This document shows positions 24,983 to 34,096 of a DNA stretch of 64,000 nucleotides, one piece after another. The stretch covers positions 4,526,001 to 4,590,000 of the forward strand of contig OY776214.1 of assembly GCA_963675425.1 (NCBI GenBank), written 5' to 3'. This stretch comes from Sporobacter sp963675425 (GTDB lineage: Bacteria; Bacillota; Clostridia; Oscillospirales; Oscillospiraceae). The position numbers were made by a program, and so were the translations under genes. Within the stretch, counting starts at the first letter, position 1. Each line of letters begins with the position of its first letter. Under the pieces are notes generated by a model, which was not told the DNA's origin, made no database searches, and saw only the letters and a list, made by a program, of their open reading frames with translations.

Positions 24983-25011
24983 AGCGAAGCGGGGATTATC
25001 CCCGCTTCGCT
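24983..25011. terminator. Hairpin after the solute-binding protein gene
   Basis: A 12-bp perfect GC-rich stem (24983-24994 and 25000-25011, loop ATTAT) lies 30 bases after the stop of the minus-strand lipoprotein gene; there is no strong T-run. Confidence 0.6.
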
Positions 25012-25040
25012 GACCACTATTCGCGTTTTAACGCATTGTC

Positions 25041-26651
25041 TTATTTATTCCACCAAACTAACTCGGGGAGATATGCTTTGTACTCGGCAAGGGTATCCAT
25101 CGCACCCTCCGTCAAAACAGTATAGCTCGGCTGCGTAAAATAGGCTCTTGTGACGCACATATCTTCATACAGGATCTTCAAAGCCTCCTGCTGGGTCGAA
25201 GCACGCTCCTCCTGGGTTAAGGCCGCTGCGCTGGCGTCGATTGCAGCAACATACTCGTCGCTGTAGTTGATCATATCATAATATCCAGGATAATATGAAG
25301 TCAGAAGTGCGTTGGTTGCATCTGTTTTATTCATCCAGAAATACAGTTGCATTCCAGGCAGTGTATTATCCTTAAGCGCACTCATGGCATTGTCAACGAG
25401 GTTCACTTCTGCATTAATGCCAATTTTCTGAAGTTCTGCCTGTATCGCCGTTGCCATTGTCTGGAAGACATTGGAGCAACTGATCTGCGTATCAAAGCCA
25501 TTTGGATAACCGGCTTCCGTCAACAGTTCTTTGGCCTTGTCAACGTCAACAGTATTCTGGTCAAGCCAATAATCGTCTATATAACCCCAACTGCCATTCG
25601 TCAGGAACTGTCCCAACGGCACAGCAAAGTCACCGCGGCTGGCATATCCAACAGCTGCCCAGTCAACGCCATAATACATAACAGCCTGACGTACACGAAT
25701 ATCGTAGAAGGGATCGTCCTCAATCGAGTTATTGATGAGTGCTGTGAATGTGGTGTAGTTGTCAGGATAATCTACAGCTGCGTTCGGGTAACCCATATTA
25801 ATCAGCTCTTGAGCTGTCGTAAGGTCAGCACAGTTATAGTAGTCAACATCGCCGTTAATAAACGCGGCTTCCATAGCGGCCCAGTCCGTAATAATCATAA
25901 TACGGTAGGTGTCAAGGTACGGCAGTCCCTCCTGCCAATAGTTGTCATTCCGGGTGTAGATAATACTCTGGTCGGGCGTGAAGCTATCCAGCACAAACGG
26001 ACCGGTGCCGACGCAATTTGTCGCACCCCAGTCTTCACCGTTTTCCTCAAGAGAAGTCGGTGAATAAATCATAACCAATGCATAGATGCTTTCCCAGCTG
26101 AAGGACGGTGCATCAAAGTGGATAACCAGCGTCAGATCATCTTTGACTTCAAACTCCGTGGGATTGCCAAGTGACGATGCGCCGCGATGCGCAACCCACG
26201 TATCAAGGTTCCATTTCAGAGCCTCTGCATCAAACACAGTACCATCGCTGAAGTTCACGCCTTCACGAAGATTGATTGTAAACGTATTGGCATCGTAGTC
26301 ATGCTCCCAGCTTTCAGCCAGGAACGGTTTAAACTCCTGTGCCTCATAGTCCCAACGGCCAAGTGTCTCTACCGCGGGAAATGCGAACTGGTCAACCAGT
26401 GCATGACCATAGAGCTGTGTAAGTCCTCTGCAGGACGCTGCTTTACCAGCAGAAAACGTACCGCCGTATTGGGGTTCTCCAGCATCACCAGTGGGCTCAG
26501 CTGTCTGTGTTTCCGGGGATGCCGTTGCGCCTTGCGTGCTCGATGAGGGCGATGCACCGGCGTCTGTTTTGCTGCCGCCGCACGCGGCCAGACCCAGTAC
26601 CATCACAAGCATACAAAACAGCGCGAAAATGCGTGTGAAGCTCTTTTTCAT
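25041..26651 (-). CDS. Solute-binding lipoprotein, family 5 (peptide/nickel/glycoside class)
   Basis: A 536-residue extracytoplasmic receptor. The N terminus is a lipoprotein signal (MKKSFTRIFALF...LGLAAC, lipobox LAAC with Cys24), followed by a Ser/Thr/Ala-rich linker and an SBP_bac_5 fold with FTINLREGVNFSDGTVFDAEALKWN near the front, the family signature. Members bind oligopeptides, nickel chelates, or sugars such as cellobiose-like and opine-like solutes. It is downstream of the permease and ATPase genes of the same direction and so belongs to the importer at 26735-30690. The acid-sugar-type enzymes nearby suggest a sugar acid derivative, by inference. Confidence 0.93.
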   Translation of the reverse strand: MKKSFTRIFALFCMLVMVLGLAACGGSKTDAGASPSSSTQGATASPETQTAEPTGDAGEPQYGGTFSAGKAASCRGLTQLYGHALVDQFAFPAVETLGRWDYEAQEFKPFLAESWEHDYDANTFTINLREGVNFSDGTVFDAEALKWNLDTWVAHRGASSLGNPTEFEVKDDLTLVIHFDAPSFSWESIYALVMIYSPTSLEENGEDWGATNCVGTGPFVLDSFTPDQSIIYTRNDNYWQEGLPYLDTYRIMIITDWAAMEAAFINGDVDYYNCADLTTAQELINMGYPNAAVDYPDNYTTFTALINNSIEDDPFYDIRVRQAVMYYGVDWAAVGYASRGDFAVPLGQFLTNGSWGYIDDYWLDQNTVDVDKAKELLTEAGYPNGFDTQISCSNVFQTMATAIQAELQKIGINAEVNLVDNAMSALKDNTLPGMQLYFWMNKTDATNALLTSYYPGYYDMINYSDEYVAAIDASAAALTQEERASTQQEALKILYEDMCVTRAYFTQPSYTVLTEGAMDTLAEYKAYLPELVWWNK

Positions 26652-26734
26652 ACTTTTTCCATCCTTATCTTATATATTTGGAATGAAGCACTAAGAATAC
26701 AGTGCCTCTCTCCTACGCTTTATGGACTATATCT

Positions 26735-28765
26735 TCATTCATTTTCCAACAGGAAGCAGGCTGCCTCATGGCTGCCCTTAACCTTTTTCAGCGCCGGAAC
26801 CTCCTGGCGGCAGCGATCAAAAGCCTTGGTACAACGATCACTGAACGGGCATCCCTTAGGCCGATTGAGAACGCTGGGCACCTCGCCCTCAATGGCGTAA
26901 TAGGGGCGGTTGCGTTCTTCCTCCGGATCCGCTACCGGTACAGCAGAGAGTAAGGCCTGCGTATAAGGGTGCAACGGATTTTCATAAAGCTCGTCGCAGT
27001 CGGCAATCTCCATGATACGGCCCAGATACATCACTAGTATTCGATCGCTGATATGTTTAACCACGGCAAGGTCATGCGCAATGAACAGGTATGTCAGACC
27101 CAAGCTTGCCTGCAGCTCCTCCAGCAGATTAATAATCTGTGCCTGAATGGACACATCGAGCGCCGAAATCGGTTCGTCGCAGATAATAACCTTCGGGTTT
27201 GAAGACAGTGCCCGTGCTATGCTGATTCGCTGGCGCTGACCCCCTGAAAACTCATGCGGCAGCCTATCAATCATGTTGGGGCTCAGGCCAACCATCTCCA
27301 TCAGCTCACTCACACGCGTATCACATTCCTCCGGTGAGGATACCAGATGATGTAGTTTAAGCGATTCGCCGATTATGGAGCCGGCCTTCTGCCTGGGATC
27401 CAGCGATGAAAAAGGATCCTGGAATATCATAGACATTTCCGACCGGATGCTCATCAGATCTTTCTGTTTTTTTCGCGTAATATCCTCGCCTAAAAACTCG
27501 ATAACGCCTTCATCCGTTTTCGTCATGCGCATAATGCACCGGGCCAGCGTGCTTTTGCCGCAGCCCGATTCGCCGACAATACCAAGCGTTTCGCCTTTCT
27601 TGACAGAAAAACTGATGTCTTCCAATGCGTTAAAGCTGCCCACTTTGCGCTGCAGCAAGCCTTTACGGACATCAAAGCTTTTACGCAGCCCTTCAACCTT
27701 AATCGTTACCTCGTCATGCAGGGTCTTGACCGACCTTTTGCGATCGTCATTCACAACCTGCTTCTTAAAGTTTTCCTCCTGCTTCTCCTTAGAAAACCAA
27801 CAGGCAATCCAATGGCCGGGCTCAATCTCCCTCAGCTCAGGCTTTTCTTTTTGCTCACAAGTTCCGTCGCTGTTTTTGCATCTATTATAAAATGGACAAT
27901 AATTCGGCCGTTCCATCGGTGAGGGCGGAAGTCCGTCAATCGGATAAAGAATGCGTCCTTTTTGGTCGTTTAGCCTTGGAATGGCTTTCAGCAAGCCTCT
28001 GGTATACGGATGCTGCGGGTCTTTAAAAACAGTCAATGTATCAGCCGTCTCAACCACGTTGCCGGCATACATAACATAGATACGCTCAGCATAACGGGCA
28101 ACGACGCCGAGATTATGCGTCACAATCACCACCGCGATGCCCTGCTCCTTTGCCTGATCCCGGATCATTTCCAGGAGCTGAGCCTGCGTTGTAACGTCCA
28201 GAGCGGTCGTAGCTTCGTCAGCAATAATAACGCTGGGTTCGGCCGCCAGAACCATCGCCATCACGATGCGCTGCCGCATACCGCCTGAAAACTGCTGCGG
28301 ATAATAATCATAGCGCGACTCGGCATCAGGAATATTGACTTTCTTAAGCATTTCAATAGTGCGCGCTTTGGCGTCCGAAGCACTTAGCCCCAAATGAAGC
28401 ATAATCGTTTCCTGTATCTGATGGCCGATTGTCAAAACCGGGTTGAGCGTCGTCATGGGTTCCTGAAAGATCATACCGATGCGCCCGCCGCGAATCTTTT
28501 GCAAGCGCTTACTGCCTCGGGGATATTCAAGAATATTTTTTCCGTTTTCATCCAACTCCACAACACCGGATTCAACCTTGCCATTTTCCGCCAGTAGTTG
28601 AATGGAGCTCATCATCGTAATGGACTTGCCGCTGCCGGATTCACCAACGAGTCCGATAATCTCGCCGGGCTTGATATAATACGAGACACCGTCCACTACC
28701 GTACAAACCTTTCGCTCGGTTCGGAACGTCGTGTGTATATCGGTTACTTTTAGCAGTTTTTCCAT
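26735..28765 (-). CDS. Fused peptide-class ABC importer ATPase (DppD-DppF type), second copy
   Basis: A 676-residue protein with two ABC domains in one chain, closely parallel to that at 5686-7704. The first domain has GESGSGKS, FSGGMRQR and ADEATTALD; the second has GESGCGKS, FSGGQRQR and CDEPISALD. Both carry the Cys-rich oligopeptide extension (CPFYNRCKNSDGTC; CPFSDRCTKAFDRC). A charged linker (about 335-370) joins the halves. The strong similarity to the first importer suggests duplication. It is the third gene of the operon. Confidence 0.95.
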   Translation of the reverse strand: MEKLLKVTDIHTTFRTERKVCTVVDGVSYYIKPGEIIGLVGESGSGKSITMMSSIQLLAENGKVESGVVELDENGKNILEYPRGSKRLQKIRGGRIGMIFQEPMTTLNPVLTIGHQIQETIMLHLGLSASDAKARTIEMLKKVNIPDAESRYDYYPQQFSGGMRQRIVMAMVLAAEPSVIIADEATTALDVTTQAQLLEMIRDQAKEQGIAVVIVTHNLGVVARYAERIYVMYAGNVVETADTLTVFKDPQHPYTRGLLKAIPRLNDQKGRILYPIDGLPPSPMERPNYCPFYNRCKNSDGTCEQKEKPELREIEPGHWIACWFSKEKQEENFKKQVVNDDRKRSVKTLHDEVTIKVEGLRKSFDVRKGLLQRKVGSFNALEDISFSVKKGETLGIVGESGCGKSTLARCIMRMTKTDEGVIEFLGEDITRKKQKDLMSIRSEMSMIFQDPFSSLDPRQKAGSIIGESLKLHHLVSSPEECDTRVSELMEMVGLSPNMIDRLPHEFSGGQRQRISIARALSSNPKVIICDEPISALDVSIQAQIINLLEELQASLGLTYLFIAHDLAVVKHISDRILVMYLGRIMEIADCDELYENPLHPYTQALLSAVPVADPEEERNRPYYAIEGEVPSVLNRPKGCPFSDRCTKAFDRCRQEVPALKKVKGSHEAACFLLENE

Positions 28766-28783
28766 AGTAATTGCACCTTTTCC

Positions 28784-29713
28784 TTACAATTCACCGCGCA
28801 GGCGGGGATCCATGGCATCACGAATACCGTCGCCAACAACGTTTAGACAGATAACCAACAGCGCAATACATACGCCTGGGGCAAACGCCATTACCGGATT
28901 GGTCGTCATATATGTTTTGCCGTCCGCAATCATGGTGCCCCAGGACGCCACTGGGATCGAAATTCCGACGCCGAGATAGCTCAAACCGGATTCCATCAGA
29001 ATCATGACGCCCACCATCTGAGACATCTGAACAATAATGGGTGAAATCGCATTCGGTATGATGTGACGGACCATCAGATAATAGTTTTTAGCCCCCTGCG
29101 TTTGCCCAGCCTTAATATAATCTCTTTGCTTAATCGTCAAGGTCTGCGCACGCATCATTCGAATGAAGACGGGAACGGATGCCGTGCCCAAAATAAGTGC
29201 CATATTGACGGTGCCTTTTCCAAATATCGTTATCAACGACATTGCAAAAATTACATAGGGAATGGACATCAATGCCTCACACAGCCGCATGATGACCGTG
29301 TCGACCCAACCTCCAAAGAAAGCTGCCGTCATTCCGAAGAACGTGCCGACGATAGCCGCTACGATTGTTGCTACCAACCCGACAAGCAGGGATACTCTCG
29401 AGCCATACATGAGGCGGCTGAGGGTATCGCGTCCCAAGTTATCCGTACCCAACAGATGGGCCCATGACGGCGCCTGATTGCTATCATATAAGCTGGCGGC
29501 GTTTGGGTCGTAGGGCGCCACAAGGTTGGCAAATATGGCAATGAGTGCAAAGAGCACAAGCCCAATGATGGCAGCAATAACGATTTTACGGCCGAATAAA
29601 AGGCTGAAAAACTTTTTGGTGTTTTTCCGTCTGAGCATTTTTTTGCCGTTCGCAGCATCCGCAGTTGCAACCGCGGTTGTTTTCATTTCTGTTGCAGCTT
29701 GCTGTTTTTTCAT
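28784..29713 (-). CDS. Peptide-class ABC importer permease (DppC type), second copy
   Basis: A 309-residue membrane subunit. The start at 29713 is preferred because a G-run acts as ribosome binding site directly upstream; a longer frame to 29806 has no site. HLLGTDNLGRDTLSRL follows the first membrane segment, and the loop TIKQRDYIKAGQTQGAKNYY and the ending RDAMDPRLRGEL are the DppC hallmarks. It begins 15 bases after the B subunit gene. Confidence 0.93.
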   Translation of the reverse strand: MKKQQAATEMKTTAVATADAANGKKMLRRKNTKKFFSLLFGRKIVIAAIIGLVLFALIAIFANLVAPYDPNAASLYDSNQAPSWAHLLGTDNLGRDTLSRLMYGSRVSLLVGLVATIVAAIVGTFFGMTAAFFGGWVDTVIMRLCEALMSIPYVIFAMSLITIFGKGTVNMALILGTASVPVFIRMMRAQTLTIKQRDYIKAGQTQGAKNYYLMVRHIIPNAISPIIVQMSQMVGVMILMESGLSYLGVGISIPVASWGTMIADGKTYMTTNPVMAFAPGVCIALLVICLNVVGDGIRDAMDPRLRGEL

Positions 29714-29727
29714 ATCGTTACCCCCCC

Positions 29728-30690
29728 CTACTGATCTTCCGATACGAGGCTGATGCGCGGATCGACAACCACGTAAAGGATGTCCGTAATAATATATGCC
29801 AGGCATGATATCAGAGTCAGGAGTAAAGCCAATGCCTGCAGTGTGGGTATGTCGCGACCATTTATACTGCGAACTACCAGCATGCCGATACCGGGGACAC
29901 TGAACACGGTTTCAACAAACATGGAGGTGCCCACAAGCATGGCTAAACGGTTACCAAAGACTGTTACAATGGGAATAAGCCCATTTTTAAGTACGTGCTT
30001 AAAAATGACGGTCCGTTCGGAAAGGCCCTTGGACCGGGCCGTCCGGACATAGTCCTGCCGGATGGCTTCCAGCATACTGGAACGCGTCTGCCTCGTATAA
30101 CTGGCGATACCGGCCAGCGACAGGCAAAACAGCGGCATTGCCAGCGTCTTCAAATGCATCGCCCAGCCAATTTCAGACGGCCAGTTAAAACCCAGAGACG
30201 GAAGCCACTGGTTTTTAATCGAGAAGAAAAACAAACAAATAATACCAACCCAAAACTGTGGGAGACAGCTTGCGATATTCGCCAGCATGGTGATGATCGT
30301 ATCGGTCAGTTTTCCGCGTTTGACAGCCGTTATAATCCCGAACAGCACACCGAACACCATACTGATAAGAAGGGCCAGTCCAGCCAGATAAAGTGTCACC
30401 GGAATTCTGGGGCTTATTAAATCCCAAACAGGCATACTGTATGTATAGGACTTACCGAAGTCGCCCTGAGCGACGTTGCCGATCCAGGTAACAAAACGCG
30501 TTACAACCGGCTGATCCAACATCAGCTCATGATAAATAATGTCATACTCATCCTGCTCAAGACTATCGTTTCCGGAGATAATGTACACCGGATCCCCCGG
30601 GAGCAAACTCGTCATGAAAAAGACTGCAACTACCACGATTAAGATGACTACCAGAGTTTGCAGCAGTCTCTTTATAATGTACCTCAGCAT
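29728..30690 (-). CDS. Peptide-class ABC importer permease (DppB type), second copy
   Basis: A 320-residue membrane subunit with MLRYIIKRLLQT, FFMTSLLPGDP, the ATPase-facing loop TRQTRSSMLEAIRQDYVRTARSKGLSERTV, and the ending DPRISL. AGAGGG lies 7 bases before the ATG. It is the first gene of the operon, and its promoter (30805-30833) carries an operator-like palindrome at its transcription start, which also faces the divergent enolase-superfamily gene. Confidence 0.94.
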   Translation of the reverse strand: MLRYIIKRLLQTLVVILIVVVAVFFMTSLLPGDPVYIISGNDSLEQDEYDIIYHELMLDQPVVTRFVTWIGNVAQGDFGKSYTYSMPVWDLISPRIPVTLYLAGLALLISMVFGVLFGIITAVKRGKLTDTIITMLANIASCLPQFWVGIICLFFFSIKNQWLPSLGFNWPSEIGWAMHLKTLAMPLFCLSLAGIASYTRQTRSSMLEAIRQDYVRTARSKGLSERTVIFKHVLKNGLIPIVTVFGNRLAMLVGTSMFVETVFSVPGIGMLVVRSINGRDIPTLQALALLLTLISCLAYIITDILYVVVDPRISLVSEDQ

Positions 30691-30782
30691 CCCTTTCCCT
30701 CTTTCCGTTATCTGCGGATGCTCGTCCGCGAGCTAAACATTTTATATGATAATTGTTTTATTCAAACAACATCATACCAATT

Positions 30783-30797
30783 ATCTGTATTACAGCT
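30783..30797. promoter_or_regulatory. CTGTAWTACAG operator, importer promoter
   Basis: ATCTGTATTACAGCT has the core CTGTATTACAG at 30785-30795. It lies about 10-20 bases downstream of the -10 box of the minus-strand importer promoter, a classic repressor position. Confidence 0.65.
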
Positions 30798-30804
30798 TTT
30801 TTAC

Positions 30805-30833
30805 AGTCTAACAAAATGGATCTGTAGTGTCAA
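30805..30833 (-). promoter_or_regulatory. Promoter of the second importer operon
   Basis: On the minus strand TTGACA (complement of 30828-30833) and TAGACT (30805-30810) are separated by 17 bases, about 115 bases before the ATG at 30690. Confidence 0.7.
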
Positions 30834-30942
30834 CACAATTATGCGCCAACTATTTCGAGCAATAATTGTACGTTTTCTATAAATCATAGCCCAAAGTCTT
30901 GCTTATTCGGTGCATTTGTTGATGCAACATTTGTCGCTTGTC

Positions 30943-30970
30943 TTGACAATGAATCAAGGCGGGTTATAAT
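30943..30970 (+). promoter_or_regulatory. Promoter of the first enolase-superfamily gene
   Basis: Perfect TTGACA (30943-30948) and TATAAT (30965-30970) with a 16-base spacer, about 98 bases upstream of the ATG at 31069. Confidence 0.85.
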
Positions 30971-30991
30971 TATTTATGGTTTCGAATTAAA

Positions 30992-31007
30992 TATCTGTTT
31001 TATAGAT
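30992..31007. promoter_or_regulatory. Degenerate CTGTAWTACAG operator
   Basis: TATCTGTTTTATAGAT keeps the outer arms ATCT/AGAT and the spacing of the palindromes at other promoters here; it lies about 22 bases after the -10 box of the plus-strand promoter. Confidence 0.5.
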
Positions 31008-31068
31008 TTCGACTTTACAAACCAGATCCCGTACCATGCCACCCGAAGAATTGAAAGGACTTTAAAAC

Positions 31069-32244
31069 ATGAAGATTACTAAAGTTGAAGTATTTTTATT
31101 CAATTGCAATGTGCGGATTCCATTCCGCCCTATCGGATGCCGAATCCATACCGACGAAGGTATTTATGGCGACGGTGAAGCCGCGCTTTCCTATGGTGTC
31201 GGTGCCGACGCAGCGGCCGGCATGGTCCAAGACCTTGCCAAGCTCGTCATTGGCATGGACCCGACGGAGAACGAGGTTATCTGGGACAAGCTGCATAAAT
31301 GCACCTTCTGGGGACAGGCGGGCGGCCCGGCAGTATTCGCAGGTCTTTCAGCCATAGATATGGCTCTTTGGGACATACGCGGAAAAGCTTACAACGTGCC
31401 ACTTTATAAGCTGCTGGGCGGAAAACGCAATACGACGCTGCGCTGTTATGCCAGCCAGATTCAGCAGGGGTTCGGCCCTGTCCACAAAGCGTTTTATAAG
31501 CCGGAAGAATATGCTTCAATCGCCAGAGAATGTGTTATGCAGGGCTACGACGCTTTAAAGGCGGACTTTCTTGTATATGACGAGGACGGGCGCTTAATGG
31601 ACCGGGACCGCAAACGCGGCAAAATGGATCCCAAAACCCTTCGTCTGGCTGTCGACCGTCTGGCCGCCGTTCGCGAAGCCGTCGGGCCCGACGTTGATAT
31701 AATCATTGAAAACCACTCCAATCTGGACGCGTTGTCCGCAATCCAGTTTGCCCAGGCCGCCGAGCCCTATAACATTTTTTATTTTGAGGAACCTAATACC
31801 CCGTCGCCTAAAACCGCAAAATACATTGCGGATAATATTAATATTCCCCTCGCAAACGGCGAACGCATTTTCACGCGCTGGCAGTATATCCCCTACTTTG
31901 AAAACAGCTCTTTGCAAATCGCACAGCCCGACATTGGAACCTGCGGTGGTGTAACGGAAGCTAAGAAAATCGCCGACATCGCACACGCATATGACGTAGC
32001 TGTTCAGGTACACGCCTGCGGAACACCCCTGAGCAACATCGCCGCGGTACAGCTTGAAACAGTCCTGCCAAACTTTATTATCCACGAGCACCACCTGTGC
32101 TTTCTGCATCAATACAACAAGGATCTGTGCATCTACGATTACCAGCCGGTTAACGGCCAGTTCACGGTGCCGGAAATCCCGGGTATCGGCAATGAATGGA
32201 CGGAAAAAGCCATGCAGGAGGCCGACAAAATAACCATTGAGTAG
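31069..32244 (+). CDS. Enolase-superfamily (MR/MLE) acid-sugar dehydratase-like enzyme 1
   Basis: A 391-residue enzyme with the MR/MLE capping domain (1-125) and TIM barrel. Metal-binding residues appear as E214 in ENHSNLD, E240/E241 in YFEEPNTP and E265 in ANGER; H216 and H315 (VHACGTP) and K164 in LKAD are candidates for proton transfer. Superfamily members with an E-N-H motif and a late HxxG act as dehydratases or epimerases of sugar acids through an enolate, but I cannot assign the sugar. It shares an intergenic region with the importer operon and is preceded by a consensus promoter and an operator-like site. Two paralogues follow in the window. Confidence 0.88.
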   Translation: MKITKVEVFLFNCNVRIPFRPIGCRIHTDEGIYGDGEAALSYGVGADAAAGMVQDLAKLVIGMDPTENEVIWDKLHKCTFWGQAGGPAVFAGLSAIDMALWDIRGKAYNVPLYKLLGGKRNTTLRCYASQIQQGFGPVHKAFYKPEEYASIARECVMQGYDALKADFLVYDEDGRLMDRDRKRGKMDPKTLRLAVDRLAAVREAVGPDVDIIIENHSNLDALSAIQFAQAAEPYNIFYFEEPNTPSPKTAKYIADNINIPLANGERIFTRWQYIPYFENSSLQIAQPDIGTCGGVTEAKKIADIAHAYDVAVQVHACGTPLSNIAAVQLETVLPNFIIHEHHLCFLHQYNKDLCIYDYQPVNGQFTVPEIPGIGNEWTEKAMQEADKITIE

Positions 32245-32387
32245 ACGTTCATAGGCGTTCCAGCCGCAGTCCGGCAATGCCAAATGCCATTCAGAGCATC
32301 TATAGCCGCCGGATTGCGGTTATCCATACGAACGGTTCATGTCTGAGGCAACCATTCTTTTCTGTTTAGTCCTTAAGTAAGCAGTTC

Positions 32388-33587
32388 CTACTCTTTTACC
32401 GTTTCGCAGAACGCGTTTTTCAGCGCGTAGTCCGAAAGCTCCTGCCCGATACCTGGGCGGTCCGGAATCTCGAATTTGCCGTTCACCGCCGCAATGTCAT
32501 ACTTGCCCTGTTCGCGATTCCAATTCACCTTGTTGACAACATGGTGTTCGTGAATGCAGAAGTTGGGAATCGCCGCTTCCAACTGGAGGGACGCCGCCAG
32601 TGAAATAGGTGAGCCGCACACATGCAGTTGGACAGTCGCGTCGAATATATGCGCCAGATCGCAGATTTTCTTTGCCTCCGTCATCCCGCCGCACAGGCAT
32701 ATATCCGGCTGAACCACCTGCAAAGAATCATTTTGCAGGAACGGCAGATATCCCCATCTTGTGAACAGCCGCTCGCCGTTGGCAATAGGAATGTTTATTT
32801 TCCGGGCGACATTGCTCATAACGGGCGGATATAAGGGCGTGCAAACCTCCTCGTAGTACATGATGTCGTAAGCCTCGGCAGCCTGTCCGATCATCACGGA
32901 AGAGAGCCCATCCGTAGCGGAATGATTTTCTATGATAATATCCACATCAGGCCCCACCGCTTCCCGCGTTGCGCGGATACGGTCAATAATGTTATCCAAT
33001 GTCTCATGTTTTAAAATCGACGTAGTCTCCTCAGCTTTGCGCATACCTTTACCGTCCTTGCGGACGCAGGTAAAGTCAACTTTGATGGCGTCGTATCCAT
33101 CATCGACAGCTTTGTGCGCCTCGGCAGCATAGTCTTCCGGCGTGACGGCGATACGCCATTCTTCGGCGTTGTCGTCCACCCAGCCCAACTGCAGCTGGCT
33201 GGCGTAAGCGCGGAGCGTATCCCGGTGCTTTCCGCCTAAAAGCTGATAAGCCGGCACGTTAAGAGCCTTGCCTTTGATATCAAAAAGTGCCGTATCGATC
33301 GCGCTCATCGCACCATAAAATATGGCGCCGCCCGCCTGGCCCCAAAACGTTTCTTTAAACATTCGTTCCCACAAATATTCACCGCGCATGGGATCCTGCC
33401 CGATAATGAGCGGCGCCAACTCCTTTATCATGTGGAACCCCGCCACGGCCCCGACACCGTACGCAAGGCCGCACTCGCCGTAGCCGTAGATTCCCTCATC
33501 CGTATTGATGCGGCACACAACCGGCCGCGAACTTTTTTGTCCGCCCCGATGCTTTAGAGCGTATACATCTATGCTGGTAATTTTCAC
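32388..33587 (-). CDS. Enolase-superfamily (MR/MLE) acid-sugar dehydratase-like enzyme 2
   Basis: A 399-residue paralogue, GTG start with GAGGTG 9 bases upstream. It keeps the same catalytic layout: ENHSATDG for the first metal ligand and His, MYYEEVCTPL for the second, ANGERLF for the third, and QLHVCGSPIS for the late His. It differs by an 8-10 residue longer loop near 140-155 and by IKVDF instead of LKADF before the barrel centre. It is transcribed toward enzyme 1 (convergent) from its own consensus promoter, which also carries the CTGTATTACAG palindrome. Different loops between the paralogues suggest different or successive substrates. Confidence 0.88.
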   Translation of the reverse strand: MKITSIDVYALKHRGGQKSSRPVVCRINTDEGIYGYGECGLAYGVGAVAGFHMIKELAPLIIGQDPMRGEYLWERMFKETFWGQAGGAIFYGAMSAIDTALFDIKGKALNVPAYQLLGGKHRDTLRAYASQLQLGWVDDNAEEWRIAVTPEDYAAEAHKAVDDGYDAIKVDFTCVRKDGKGMRKAEETTSILKHETLDNIIDRIRATREAVGPDVDIIIENHSATDGLSSVMIGQAAEAYDIMYYEEVCTPLYPPVMSNVARKINIPIANGERLFTRWGYLPFLQNDSLQVVQPDICLCGGMTEAKKICDLAHIFDATVQLHVCGSPISLAASLQLEAAIPNFCIHEHHVVNKVNWNREQGKYDIAAVNGKFEIPDRPGIGQELSDYALKNAFCETVKE

Positions 33588-33636
33588 GAAAAAAGCACCT
33601 CATCTTTTATTGTATTAATCGTAATCCCTCTATTTT

Positions 33637-33647
33637 CTGTATTACAG
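33637..33647. promoter_or_regulatory. CTGTAWTACAG operator, enzyme 2 promoter
   Basis: CTGTATTACAG lies about 10-20 bases downstream of the -10 box of the minus-strand promoter. Confidence 0.7.
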
Positions 33648-33656
33648 GTTACCGGA

Positions 33657-33685
33657 ATTATATCTTTACTTTTCTATATTGTCAA
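33657..33685 (-). promoter_or_regulatory. Promoter of enzyme 2
   Basis: Perfect TTGACA (complement of 33680-33685) and TATAAT (33657-33662) on the minus strand with a 17-base spacer, about 70 bases before the GTG at 33587. Confidence 0.88.
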
Positions 33686-33850
33686 TGGCGACGCCAAGAC
33701 TCAATCCATGTGATACACCCCACAAGAACACCAATTGGCGCAGTAACTGAATGTGTAAATATCTTTGTGCATCATTCTAAAAGCACCCAAGAACCAAATC
33801 TCTCACTCACGTCCGTTTATCAGGTAGCACTGGCCAGCGAGGCGTAGATC

Positions 33851-33865
33851 ATCTGTTATACAGAT
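33851..33865. promoter_or_regulatory. CTGTAWTACAG-type palindrome upstream of the GntR gene
   Basis: ATCTGTTATACAGAT has perfect ATCTGT/ACAGAT arms with a 3-base centre. It lies 232 bases before the gntR ATG. No clear promoter abuts it. Confidence 0.6.
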
Positions 33866-34050
33866 ATTTGCAACCCGGGCTATACACAAACCGCGCTATA
33901 TCTCTTATAGCGCCGGCAAACATAAACTAGATATGTTAGCGCGAATATAGTAGAATTAAGTAAATACGATAGGCTTACACGGGATAAAGCCTTGAGGCTA
34001 TACAGCGTGCCGTTTTAGTAAATTTTCGCTCCGCGGCCCAACCACATCAG

Positions 34051-34071
34051 TATTTAACACGGTGTTAAATA
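34051..34071. promoter_or_regulatory. Palindrome upstream of the GntR gene
   Basis: TATTTAACAC (34051-34060), a central G, and GTGTTAAATA (34062-34071) form a perfect 10-base inverted repeat 25 bases before the ATG. It differs from the CTGTAWTACAG sites, so it may bind another regulator or be part of the leader. Confidence 0.55.
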
Positions 34072-34096
34072 ATCTAACAAAAGAGGTTAACGTCAG

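Larger units (their letters stand above)
33588..34096. other. Divergent regulatory region between enzyme 2 and the GntR gene
   Basis: Holds the enzyme 2 promoter and operator (33637-33685), a perfect-arm palindrome at 33851-33865 and another palindrome at 34051-34071. No gene was seen. Confidence 0.7.

Noticed and set aside
33851..34071. Possible CRISPR-like repeats because of repeated ATCTGT/ACAGAT words
   Set aside because: The copies are irregularly spaced and lie at promoters, not in an array with spacers; they fit operators.
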